Positions 10,281 to 22,400 of a stretch of DNA of 64,000 nucleotides are shown here, piece after piece. The translations under genes were made by a program, and so were the position numbers. The first letter of the stretch is position 1. Each line of letters starts with the position of its first letter. Origin of the DNA: Tetrahymena thermophila SB210 (Eukaryota > Ciliophora > Oligohymenophorea > Hymenostomatida > Tetrahymenidae); the NCBI RefSeq assembly GCF_000189635.1, contig NW_002476241.1:186001-250000 (forward strand), in the 5' to 3' direction. The notes beneath the pieces are model-generated. The model ran no database searches. It saw only the letters and a list, made by a program, of their open reading frames with translations, and had not been told where the DNA came from.

Positions 10281-12303
10281 ATTTTTAAAATAATAAATAA
10301 AATATAAATTGTATCCAAAAGTGCAATTTTGCTGATGCTTTTTAAAAATTACACTTAATTAGCTAATTAAAAAGGAATAATTTTGAGAATTATACATTTA
10401 AAAATAAATTGAGAAATTAATTATAGAATATATTTTCTTCCTTTAAAAATATATATTATAATTAAATTTAAAAATCATTTTTTTTTATTTAATTTTCTTA
10501 TTTTTTCAATAGAAATTGTTAGATTTAATTCTTATTTTATAAAATTAAATAAAATAACTGTAATTTATATGATGAAGAATGATTTTGATGGATAAAAAAT
10601 AACATCTTATAAAAAAATGCAAGATTATCAGTGAAATAAAAATAAAAGAAAATTGATAAATTAAGAAATTAATTTATTGAAAACTTTCTAGTAAATTCTC
10701 TTGATTAAGATCAATTTTAAGTAATATTATTTATTAAGAATTTATATTAATTATTTAAGAAACAAGACAGTATTAAGTAGTAAGGTAAACAATTTTAAAA
10801 ATATAAATTTTATTGAGTTTATATTAATTAAAAAATTTAGATAATTTTAAATTATTAAACTGAGGAAAGTTTTTAATATCAAGAAGATTTTTTTGAATCA
10901 ATGAAAAAAATAAGTAGATGTATTTTTTTGTTAAAAATATCTAGATTAAGGGTGTAAGACTAAAAAGAGAAAGTTCATTTACATTAATTAAGCCTTTCTG
11001 ATTGATAATTGATTGTAGATTTTTTATTTAATTTTAAATTACTTTTTGATTGTAGAATATAAATCATTAATCTAAAAATTTTTTTCATTTTTCTAGAAAA
11101 AATACAAAAATTTTACATAATTAATTATAATTACGAAACTTGAAATTAAGAAATAATCATTCTTTTAAAAGAAAATTTATCAATTAATAATGATAGACAT
11201 ATATTTCATAAAAATTATTATTATTTTAACTTTTATTTTTAGTTTATGTTTTAATTAATTACTTTATTAAAATATTTTTATATCTATAAAAATAATAAAA
11301 TATCAAAGAATACATTGATTTTATATTCTTTAGATTAAAAATAAATAAATGAGCAAAATTCTTTATAAAAAAATGTAAAAATAATTTGAATGAATCTAAT
11401 TTTTCTAATGAATTAAAAAATAGATTAAAATTTTTTAAGTATAGATGATATTAGTATTCATTATTCTATTTATTTATATTTTAGTGCTTTAATGAATTTC
11501 TTATTATTAATTATCCTTTTTATGAATTAATAAATTTCATTTATTTTATTAAATAAATTAATTAATTTACTTATATTTAAAACAAACAAATAAAAAAGTA
11601 AATAGTTTTTAAAAAACAATAAATTAAATTTGATAAATAAATTTAGAAAATAAAACTTACAGATATCAATTTTATTTTTAATTGATCTCATTACAGATAG
11701 GAAGAATTTTTTTACTGAATGAATTTTTCTAAAATATATTTTTTTTAGAAGCAAAATAATATGGCTGATAGTTATTAAACCATATTACCTTGTTTTTGAT
11801 TGTTGATTATTTATTATATTATTAAATTTTTTTAGCATTGTTCATTGCGATAAAAATGAAGATTATCTTATTTATTAATTTTCCAGATAATTATTTTTTT
11901 TTAATATTTTAATATCTGTAAGTAAATATCTTTTCACTTGCTTACAAATAATCTAACTAAATTCACTTATATGCTGCACTCAATAGAATCTTAAATATTT
12001 ATCTATATATTTTTTATGATTTTACTTGTGTAATTTAAACACAGCAATCACACAAAATATTATTAACTTAACGCAACAAACAAAATAAGAAAATTGGGAA
12101 GTATCCTTTTTACAATAATTTACATTATTTAGGGGTTTTATTATATTGTAAAAATTATTATTGTTTTTCTAATCAAATTAGATTTTTTTGCTGAAGATCT
12201 AATAAGAAAATTTAAAATTATCAAATTTTGTAATTAATTATATTTTGTAGAAAATATATTAGAATATAAAAAAGCTATAAAAAAAAGAAGAAAAAAACTA
12301 AAA
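10281..12303. other. Long AT-rich intergenic region
   Basis: Two kilobases with no convincing coding frame under the ciliate code. A 75-codon minus-strand frame at 11527-11754 is low-complexity F/L/N/K sequence and is judged chance. Short A-runs precede the ATG at 12304. Confidence 0.4.
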
Positions 12304-14610
12304 ATGTTAACTGCATTAGAAAAAATTGATATTTTTGGTGTTGGAATAAACATCATGTTTAATTAATAGAACAAGCACAAGACAAGATTTGGTGGATTCA
12401 TTACAGTTATTATTGTAACGCTCCTTTCTCTTCTTTTTCTATCTTCTATATAAGAAATGATTTACAAAACAAATCCTTCAGTGATTTATGAGCAGTAAAT
12501 TGTTTCTAACCCCTCAAGATACAATTTAACAACAAATAATTTTTCGTTTATGGTTACTCTCCTTGATTCAACATTTAATCCAATATATGATGAAACAATA
12601 TACCGAATCGAAGGAAACTTTCTTTATAAGCTGCCTACAATTAATCCAGATGGATCAGAAGGTACTGCTCAATTTTATAATAAGGCTATTGAAATGGAAT
12701 TATGCACAGAAAAGAGCTTCTAAGTTGAAAATGCCAAAGATTATTTCTTAAACCTTCCATATCAAAAGATGTACTGCTTTAAAAACATAGATGATTTTTA
12801 CTTAGTTGGATAATTTGAAATGGATATCTTTTCTGTTATTTAAATTAATGTAATTCCTTGTGATGATTAAGATCCTTAAAATAAAATAAAATGCATGGAA
12901 AAAACATAAAGAGATTAAATTTTATCTAAAACATTATTACAAGTATACTATACTACATAAGTAGTTTAAGTTAGCAACAATAAATAACCATTTAACTCTA
13001 TTGGTGCAACCTATTTTTGGGAAACAAATATTGATTTTTTGCAAAATATCAATTTGCTTTATATTAAAACTTATGTTGAAGACAATTAAGGTTTAATTTT
13101 TGATGATGTTAAAACCTAAAATTCTTTACTGTTCAGCAGCGAGCGTATGATGATGTCTAGTAAAAAAGATTTCTCAATTTATCAAATAAGTCTTTACTTA
13201 GAGAAAAATAAAGAATAAAAATATCTTAGAAAATATTTAAAAATATCAGAAGCTTTTTCTTAAGTAGGTGGAATTTTTAATGTTCTTTTTATGATTGGTT
13301 GTATAATAGCTTAACCGTATTCGTAAATGTAGCTAAATAGAAAACTTTTTAATTCGACTTTTCAAATAAGCAAAGAAATTTTTGGTAGTACAGAAATTAA
13401 TAATTAAATTGGTGGAGGTGATAATAGTCCTTCAAATAAAAAGGAAGAGTAAGATAACAAAAGAAAATCATAAGAATAATTAAATTAGAAAAAATCACTT
13501 GTATCTCAAATTCTGTGCAAAAAGAAATCTTAAAGTATTACAAATAAAAAATAAGAACTGTAAACTAAAAAAACTTCAACAAATGAAATAAGTAAATATA
13601 AAGATCAAAAGCAAGCATCAAATAAAGCAAACGATAGCAGTATCTTAGACATGATTAAAACTTAACTCAGCGAAGTGTAGATAAGTACTAAAGAATACTT
13701 TCTTTTTTACTTTAATTGCTTTAAATCTTACAAATCATAAACATTAGAAATGATTGATTATGGATCTTAGTAAGTTTTGAATTATATAGACATTTGTTTT
13801 ATTATTAATAAGATCATAGAATTAGAAAAGCTTAAAACTGTCCTCCTGAGCGATCAATAAATTAAATTGTTTGATTTTATTCCTAAACCAAGTATTGACT
13901 ATTAGCTTGTAAAACAAATGAAATAAGGAGATTAATAAGCTGATTTACTTAGAAAAAGTTAATATTAATTAAATTAGAAAAATAAATTAAACAGCTTAGA
14001 AGATTAGTTTTCTATTTATAACTTAAACAGCAAAAATAAAAATATAAGGAGGCAATTTAACATTCTCTCTGTTTAAAATAGATCATTTAATGAGAAAGCA
14101 AAAGAAGCATAAGTAGCTTTTAATAACATTAATAAAAATAAAGATAAGTAATCGAAAATTGATTTGAAATTAATTTAGATGCTAGACGATAAGCTGGTCC
14201 AACTTTTGGATATTAATTTATTTGATGAAAGCACAGTTGGAGCTGGAACAAAGCTACAATTTAATAATCTATATAATAAATCTACAATGAGAAATTTTCG
14301 CTCATTTTCAAATAACATCAAAATAGATATATAATCAGATTAGAGCATACCCTCAAGTAAAAAATAAGTATATATTAAAGATAAATTTTTGAGTGAAGAG
14401 AAAAATGAAACTTCATAAGATAAATAGATAGATATTGTTTCAGAAAATATGGAAGCTTTTTCGTTCAATCACTAAGCTATCTTTAGCAAAAATGAAATAT
14501 CTGAAGTAAACGAACAAGGAATTCAAAATATTTAAAAAGAGTAAGAAAGATATTTAGTTTCTTATTAACCGTCTGCTAGATGTGATCTTAGAAGATCTAC
14601 TATTCTATGA
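12304..14610 (+). CDS. Two-pass membrane protein of a ciliate-expanded family, copy 2
   Basis: A single exon of 768 codons, starting MLTALEKIDIFGVGINIMFN and ending LRRSTIL with TGA at 14608. It is colinear with the gene at 6203 over its whole length. It has the same N-terminal membrane segment (GGFITVIIVTLLSLLFLSSI), the same SSERMMMSSKKDFSIY block, the same second membrane segment (GGIFNVLFMIGCII), and the same tail motifs (STKEYFLFYFNCFKSY, DESTVGAGTKLQ). The membrane-proximal core is nearly identical at protein level, while the K/Q-rich tail has drifted by substitutions and small indels. Many codons differ synonymously (for example TAA versus CAA for Gln), so both copies appear to be under protein-level constraint. 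No function can be assigned. Confidence 0.85.
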
Positions 14611-15346
14611 AATATAAATTTATAAATTTTTATTTTTCTTCAACACTAAATCGAGTAATGTTTTCATTAATATTTCTGTATCCCCAAAAAAATTATATTT
14701 CTGTTTATTACTGCTCCTAATTTTGTTTACTTTAAATTTTATATTTAATTGATGAATATTTTAAGATTGCTTCAATGATTTAAATTTTACTTGAGTTCTA
14801 AATGCTCTCATTTTTAATTGTAAAAATCAAAATAAAATAAATATATTTCAAAAAAAAAGTTAAGAAGAAAATTTTTACAAAATAAACTCTTTTCAGAAAA
14901 ACAAAATATTAGAAAAATTGATTTTAAATTTAATAAGCTCACCAATTTATAATATATTGTAATTTATTGAAAATAAATTTGCTATAATTTTTATATGATC
15001 AATATTCTAAAAATTTCAATTTTACATTTTGTAAATAAAATTTTAAATAAAATAAATTTAGAAAAGAAGATTTACATTTTATAAATTTAGAATAATTAAA
15101 TATAATATTTCAGTTGATTATTTTTAAGAGTTGTGTGTGCTAATGTTTTGGTTTTTAGATAATTAAAGAATTTCTGAGCAATAATGTGTTATAATAATAT
15201 TTAGTTTTGATAACTCTAAAAGTTTTTTTAATATTTAATTTTCTAAATTAAAAAAATTTTTTTGTTAATATTATATATTTATTTTTATAGTAAGATACTA
15301 CAAGCAAATACTTCTTCTAAACAAGTAAACCAGTCGAAAAGGCAAT
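14611..15346. other. Intergenic region downstream of membrane-protein copy 2
   Basis: The first ~370 nt are the counterpart of the relict flank at about 9920-10280, with shared ordered blocks. The rest is AT-rich leader for the PEX4-like gene. An in-frame extension upstream of 15347 (about 13 codons) has no ATG but could be part of an upstream exon. Confidence 0.5.
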
Positions 15347-15996
15347 ATGAATAAATCAAGAATATTAAAAGAAGCAAATGAAGCAGCAAAGTTGAAAGAA
15401 AAGGAAAATTTTGTTCTACTTTTTGATGAAAATGATATTTTTAAGTGGAAGGCTTTTATTGTTGGACCTGAAGATTCACCATATTCAGATGGAATATTTG
15501 AATTAGGCATAAATTTACCTTCAAACTATCCAATATAAGCTCCTTAAGTGATATTTAAGACAAGAATATTCCATCCTAATATACATTGGGAAACAGGAGA
15601 GATATGGTTAGCAATTAAATTTAAGTTTTTCTTTAAGAGTTTAATAATTTCTAATTAATTTAGTTTGAATGTCGTAAAGGATGAATGGTCTCCTTATTGG
15701 ACTTTGGAAGCTCTTTGTAGAGCAGTGCAATAATTAATGAGTAACCCAAATGCTGACTCACCACTGAATTGTGATGCAGGTTTATTTCATACAATTATAG
15801 ATTAAAAATGATTTATTTTACAAATAAATTAGAACTATATTCTAATCTTTATTTTATATTTTTTTAACTAGGAAATCTTGTTCGTAGTGGTGATATGGAT
15901 GGTTATTTAAGCTTAGCAAGAGTTTTAACAGATGAGTATGCAATTTAAAAAGATGAATTCTTAAAAAAAATATAGGAATAAGCTTCAAATAAATGA
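15347..15996 (+). CDS. PEX4: Ubiquitin-conjugating enzyme E2, PEX4-like
   Basis: PEX4 is the E2 that mono-ubiquitinates the peroxisomal import receptor PEX5. Exon 1 reads MNKSRILKEANEAAKLKEKE, then IFKWKAFIVGPEDSPYSDG, LPSNYPIQAPQVIFK and FHPNIHWETGEI. The active-site cysteine codon is split by the intron at 15607-15663 (TG|T), giving GEICLNVVKDEWSPYWTLEA. Next come LCRAVQQLMSNPNADSPLNC and DAG, an intron at about 15780-15871, and GNLVRSGDMDGYLSLARVL. The last exon ends with TGA at 15994. 'FKWTALI', 'SPLNCDSGNLLRSGD' and the extra C-terminal helix region are features shared with plant PEX4 rather than with generic Ubc4/5 enzymes. Length (~160 aa) fits. The start at 15347 aligns with the usual E2 N-terminal helix, but a small upstream exon cannot be excluded. 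Confidence 0.82.
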
Positions 15997-17467
15997 TTAT
16001 AGTATAATTTAAATAAATAAATTAATGATTTTTGTTCAGCTGAAAGTTCTTGTCGATTGATAATAAGATAAGTAAATACCTACCTACTTTCCAACTAAGC
16101 TATAAGTTAGGTAGAGTTGATAAATAATAGATTTATTAACTAAAATCGATGGAATAATTAATATGAAATAGTATAAAAATGTATATAATACTCACTTTAT
16201 AATTAACTTTAATATTTTTGTATTGTCTGAAGATTTCAAATATTTGAGATAAAAATCACTTCCATTAGTCTAAAAATTTAAAGCTAAATTATTATTCTAT
16301 AATATTCATTTAACAGAGAATGATCTATATTACCTATTATAATTCCACGATAGTTTTTTTATAACAAATCAATAAAAGAAATTATAAAATTATATTCAAA
16401 TACAATTTTTATGTTTAAAAATAGTGAAAAAAACAATAAAAGCAATTTGTAATATAAAATAATTATAAAGTATCATAAAAATTCAAAAAATTAAATTGAA
16501 AGATTTTTAATAAATTAAATTGTTTATGCAGATATTATGGTCAAATATTTTATAAATAATTAATCTAAAAAAGTAGCATTAAACATTCTTTTAATATTAA
16601 ATAAAATTTTTAAAATTTTATGAAAATACTGACAAAAATTCTGTTTAAAAATAATAATAATTTTTTTTTCAATACCTCTCTTTCTAGTTATTATTAATTA
16701 AAATTTTATTTTATTTAAATTTAATTAAAAAAAAATAACTTAAAAAAATATTTTTTTTCTTTATTAGTAATTTAACTTAAAAAAAACTTAATATCTGAAA
16801 AAAAAACAATTGTTTAAAGCTAAAATACTGTTTAGATTTAGTAATGAATAAAAATGTTTAAAGCAGACAATTTGATCTGTATTTTATTCAATTCATACTT
16901 CAAAAAGTAAAATAAATTATTTTTCAAATTTAATTTAAAGTAAAGATGTAAAATAAATATTTATAAATGGATTTACTACTTAATTTAAAAGAAATATTTT
17001 TAATGCTATTCTAATATTTTATATGAATATTTTAATAAAATTAATATGAATCAAATTGTGAGCATCTTAAAGTTAGTAATAAATGCAAACCTATACACAC
17101 ACGTAAATTGAGATTTTTAGTACATTTAACAATTTTAGATAATATTATAGATGTTGGATGAAAGCTATAATTTATGAATCAATTTATAAGCTTATAATAA
17201 AAGATGTAACAAGCGCTGAGAACTTTTCCTTATATCTTATTCATTTTATTTTATCTATTTTATAGCTTTTGTTTATACTAAAAATTCGTTGCTTTTTTTA
17301 TATAAATCTTTATGAGCTTGCAAAATCTTTATACCAACTATAAATTACTCAAGTAAAAATAACTTTGAAGAGAACGATACATTAAGGCTTTATTTAATAA
17401 AATTGTACAATATAACTAAATTTATAATCTAGTTTAAATTGAAAAAAGCTTAAAATGATTTACTTTT
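15997..17467. other. Convergent intergenic region between PEX4-like and DPY30 genes
   Basis: Both neighbours end toward this AT-rich stretch. A weak imperfect dyad (acctacctac ... aagttaggtag) lies at about 16079-16115, in the PEX4-like 3' flank. No coding frame, tRNA-like fold or known RNA gene was recognised. Confidence 0.4.
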
Positions 17468-17862
17468 TCACTTTTTCTCCTGAGCTTATGCATTTTCAGG
17501 ATTGTTAGCTAATAAATATTAAGCGACGAATTCAATTGGATTGGCAGGTCTATTTTCAAAATGAAAAAAATTGATTAAACTAATCGCAATTGTTTAATTG
17601 TTTAATATTCTAATTATGGATAATTGATAAAAATGTTTACCTTTCTCTAACTAATTCAGTCAAACTCTATAAGAGTAAAGGGACCACAGTTTAATCTAAA
17701 TAAGCTCTAATTGGCAAGTTTTAGAGATTGTTTTTCTTCTATTTTTTAAATAAAAAGAAATGAAAGTTATTCATTTAGCAGGAAGGTAGGCTTCATGTTT
17801 AAAACATTTAATTAACAAGATTGCTTAAAATAATTTACATCTTCTTCGTTCTTATCGCTCAT
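17468..17862 (-). CDS. DPY30: DPY30-family protein
   Basis: DPY30 is a small dimerisation and docking subunit of SET1/COMPASS H3K4 methyltransferases; its motif also occurs in ciliary radial-spoke proteins. Exon 1 (ATG at 17862) encodes MSDKNEED. Exon 2 reads KKNNLQNLPIRAYLDQTVVP then LLLQSLTELVRER. Exon 3 reads PANPIEFVAQYLLANNPENA and QAQEKK, with TGA at 17470-17468. YLDQTVVPLLLQSL...LVRERPANPIEFVAQYLL is a textbook DPY30 helix pair. Two GT...AG introns interrupt it. The protein is only ~60 aa, essentially the bare motif, so it is more like COMPASS DPY30 than a multi-domain ciliary protein. It converges on the PEX4-like gene. Confidence 0.9.
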
Positions 17863-19434
17863 TTATGCTTTATTTCTTTCTTTTGAATATTGTTTTTTTT
17901 ATAAATTTCTTTCTTTTAAATTCTTAGTTTGAAATTATTTAATTATTATCTATTATTACCAATAAAGAAACAAAATAAATAAATTAATAAACACTTAATC
18001 TGTTTAATAGCATTTCTAAGAATAAAAGCAATTCATATTTCAATTATTATTGAAAACAAAATTTTCTCTTTGATTTACATTAATAAAACTCAAACTTCTT
18101 TCTTTTATTTATCTGCAATATTATTTAAGTTTCTTTTTTTGAACAAAAAATATATTTAAAGAAATTTCAACAAATTTTTTCATAATTCATTAGCAAATAA
18201 AATGTTTTCAATAAAAATGAATAAAAACTTTATTATTGAATTACAAATTTATGAAATTGTTTTTTGATAAAATTATTTATTAAAATAATAAGAATTTAAA
18301 AATTATAAATATTTTTATATTATTAAAATTTATATGTTTACATCTTTTTTATGATAGATTAAAAATAGTTATTAATAAAATCATCAATTATAAAGTATGT
18401 TTGAATGAGCTGAAAAAGAAAATTTTTAATTTTACAAATACTATTTTTATTTTTTTTTAAAGTAAATACTTAACAGACAGGTTTTATGTGTTTATTTATG
18501 AATAAAACAAAAGCGGTACAAATAATTTTAAATCTATACTTAAAAAGAATCAATCAAAAAAATTATTAAATTAAAATACACATCTCTCAATTAATTCTAT
18601 TCAAGTATTATTTTGAAAATTGTATAAATTATTTACCAAAAAAAACAATTTTTAATTGATTTAAATAACTAATTCTTATAAAAATATTAAACTTTATTAA
18701 TTTTTAATATAATAAATAAATTTAAGTTAAAAACCTAATTTAAAAATATGTTTCTAAAAAAATAATTAATTTATATTAAATGGGAGTTATAATTGAAAAC
18801 AAGAATTACAGCAATAGATATTGCAATAAAAAAATAAAATTAATTAAAATAATAAAGGACTAAGATAAATAGGCAAAAGGATTCATTTTAATTCAATTAA
18901 TATTATGATATTTAAAAAGATTTTTCTTTAATTTTAATATATGAAAATGATGAGTAAAAATGCTAACTTCTGAAATTATCTTCCAAATTATGTGCTTTAA
19001 AATATATTTAAGAATTAAATATATATTAAGTATAAAACAATTTACTAAAAAGTATATTTCCTGATATCAACAATCCATATTTTTAATATTATTTTTTAAA
19101 ATTATAAGTAAATTTATTTCTTTTCAAATAAATAACTATCCATAAAAAAGCAGATTAACAATCAGTAAAATTATTGAATTTACTTGAAAATTTTTAAAGT
19201 AGAAAATAAATATATATTTATTATTATTTTTAAATAAATTAATTATAGTATTCTTCTGCTTAAAATTAAAATTAAGTAAAGTTTATACAATAGGAATAAT
19301 AGTTCAGAAATTATAATTTGAAAGTAATATAATTTATGATAATTTACTATAATTAGATTTGAAATTGTTTGATTAAATATTATATTATTAGTTATTACTT
19401 TATTAAAAAAGTAAGTTAATGTTTACTTATTTTG
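17863..19434. other. AT-rich intergenic region
   Basis: Sequence between the DPY30 start and the 3' end of the carboxypeptidase gene. No coding frame or structured RNA was recognised. It is rich in A/T homopolymers and likely holds the DPY30 promoter and carboxypeptidase 3'UTR. Confidence 0.4.
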
Positions 19435-22400
19435 TCATTCTTGCTATTGTTAATTTAATTTAGCTTAAACATTTGTAAATGATCTCTTGCGACTATAGAC
19501 TATTTCATATTTATTTTAGAGTTTTTAATTAAGCAGGTGTTCGGCTGTGTTTATATCTTTTTCTATTATTTACGTTTAGTTTAGTTTTTTGCTTTAAATA
19601 TTTGCCTGCTTTTATTGTAAAATTTATTACTTTTAATTTGAATAGTTAGATTATAAACTTTTAATTTGAAAATTGTTGATAGTTTGATCTTAAGAGATCA
19701 TTCTAAATGGAGATACTCTTTCAGTATCCTTCACTAAGAATTTGGGTTTTTCAGGTTGATAGTTTAATTAGGTATAATTATTGTTTGCAAAATTACTTGT
19801 TGTTTAATAAAAAATATTATTATTTGTTTTGTTTTAGGTATTATTTAATTGATTTTAAACTATTTGGTTACTAAATATGTTTAAGTTGCTATTGACGAAT
19901 GCAAAATTATACATTTGATCTTATGTATTTTATTATTCTTTTGGCTTTTTATTCAATATTTCTTTCCTGTTTACATCATAGGCTTGCTATTATTCATAGT
20001 TCCTTTATTTTAAGTAGCTAGTTTAAGCCATTCTACTGTGTTAAGTTTCATTCAATAGATTTTGTTTATTTTTAAACTGATTTGATGCATTTTGTTAATT
20101 TTAGCTATCTTGAATGATTCGATCAGGTGTTTTATTATTTTTATTTTAATTTTAACTATTTAGAAGTTATTCTTACTAAAATAAATAGTTATTTAGACTG
20201 GGATTTAATTCATAAAGTTAATCAAAGTCTTGTTGTTCAGTTTGTAATTTCCCATTTTGGAAATTATTTGATAAAAATAATTCAGGTTCAGTTCGTAATG
20301 AGTTTTATTTTTTTTGATCAGACTTGATCTAAGCTGATGTTATTTGTCTGTTAAGTAAACGTTGATTTGGACTTGGACTATTCTACGACATAACAGTCTT
20401 TATTTTTTTAACTGCTATATTTTATTAATGCTGCTAAATGTATCTTTACAAATTAGATAGTTTATATCCAGTTAAGAATTAGTTTGTTCTATTTTTATAT
20501 TAATTGTTATTGTTTAAAAATTAAGTAGTTTGTTAAAACTCTGCTGCAAAGCCTTACTAGAAATAGTCTAATTTTGCATTTGAATTTAAGAAGTGCATGT
20601 AAGAATTTTTTGTTTAATTTTTAGGATTACTACTATATACTGTTGCAACTAGAGTAGATTAGCCATCACTTGTTTTGTTAGCTAAAAGTTACTATGGCTG
20701 AATGGATTCTTTTATCTAATTTATCTCTGATTAGTTATTATTTTCAACAAATTCATTTTCAGCTTAATTATTTTCTAATAAATTTTCATATTGTCCTTCC
20801 TTTTGAAATTTGGAATAAAATCTTGGATTCGTTTTGGTCATAATATCTTCAGGAATTGTGCTTTTTTTATCACTTTCATTTCTATATATTGTATTATTTG
20901 ATGTTTGGCTCCTAAATGGTGGCTGAGGAGTTTAACTTTTTCTAAAATTTTATTTTTAAAAATAGTTTGTATTTCTTGAAATACCCTCAAAATTCTTTTA
21001 TATTGAATCTTCTTAATTCTGCCTTTATTTATCTTCTGCAATTTCCTTTTATTGCTAAAGCTTGTGTTGACATAAAATTTAATTTTTTTAAAATTAATTT
21101 TTCTCGTTTTGATAGAGTATTAATTTTTGTTTATTAGGTAAATTTGCTGATAAAGGAGTAAATTCGTTTACTGAATTAATTTGCTATTAAATATTAGTAT
21201 TAATAATTTGGTAGTTATCTGCTGGATGGCACTTAATTGGAGTTTTTCTAGATTAAGTGTTAATAAAATTATATATTTTAGGTGAGGTATCAGTTTCTAA
21301 AATATCTTATTATGTTTTAAGTAGAGTTTGTTTGCCTGAAATTTAAGTTAAAGGCCTACTTGGTTACTTTTTTAATTCCTTCAGATCTTAAGAAATAGCT
21401 TTTTCTTCTTTTCTCTCTTTCTCTCTAATTGGGGATTTTGAAAAATATTTTGTAATAACAATCCTATTTTAATAAGAACTTGCTACGCGCTTCCTTTTCT
21501 TTTTATTAGACTATTATTCATCATTTGTAGGCAAAAGTTAAACAAGTTCTTTTTCATCTAAATTATCACAACTAGGCTAGCTATCTGATCCATCACTTTC
21601 ACAATCATCTTAATTTTTATTATTTTAAATTAATTCCTGCAAATCTTAAAGGTTGATATTATTTTTTTTAAGGCATTCTTCTTTTTCATTTGAGAATCTG
21701 CATAAAATTGATTTAGCTAACGACGCTCCTATTTGCTTTAAATCCTCAATATTAAAATGTATCAAAAGGCTAGAAGGTCCACAAAAAGATGTTTCTATAG
21801 TAAATATATTTTCAATGTTAAGGTCTCTAAATAAAGTCTATCTAGAAGTAGACTCCTTGCTCTTATAAATCCTAAAATCACAGCTTTTGAAATCAAAAAA
21901 TGGATTAATCTTGCTTAAAATGAATGGAAACTCCCTAACCTTTTTTAAAAAACAAATAAGAATTTTTTCTTCAAAAGATAAAATTTACTGAATAAAAATC
22001 ATTTCTTTCTTCACAGCCATAAAGGAAAAAGTCCTTTTTCCGAGAATGGCCATGCAGATCACAATAAAGTATAAGTGGATAATTTTCATTTAATTCATAT
22101 ATTGCTCTCTTTGTATAGTATATCTCAGGGTGAACATTTTTAATTGGGAATCTCCACCTTCTATTTAAATCGCATCCTGCTAAAGAACATCTGTAATTCC
22201 CATGAATAACTCCATCTGGATTGAGCATGGGAACTATTTTAAATATAAATTACTCTCTCAATTAATAAGCTTCTTCTGAATCACTAAATTAATATAAAAA
22301 ATTAGGTTTAATTAAATAATATTTTTAATTTTGATTTCTAAAAACTGATTAATTTTTATTATACTTTAAATAAAAATATAATTTAAAATCATTCTTCTTG

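Noticed and set aside
11527..11754. 75-codon minus-strand frame
   Set aside because: Low-complexity F/L/K/N sequence in a gene-poor region with no homology.
20127..20327. Plus-strand frames across 20.1-24 kb
   Set aside because: These are antisense shadows of the minus-strand carboxypeptidase, whose Q/N-rich exons read as F/L/I on the other strand.
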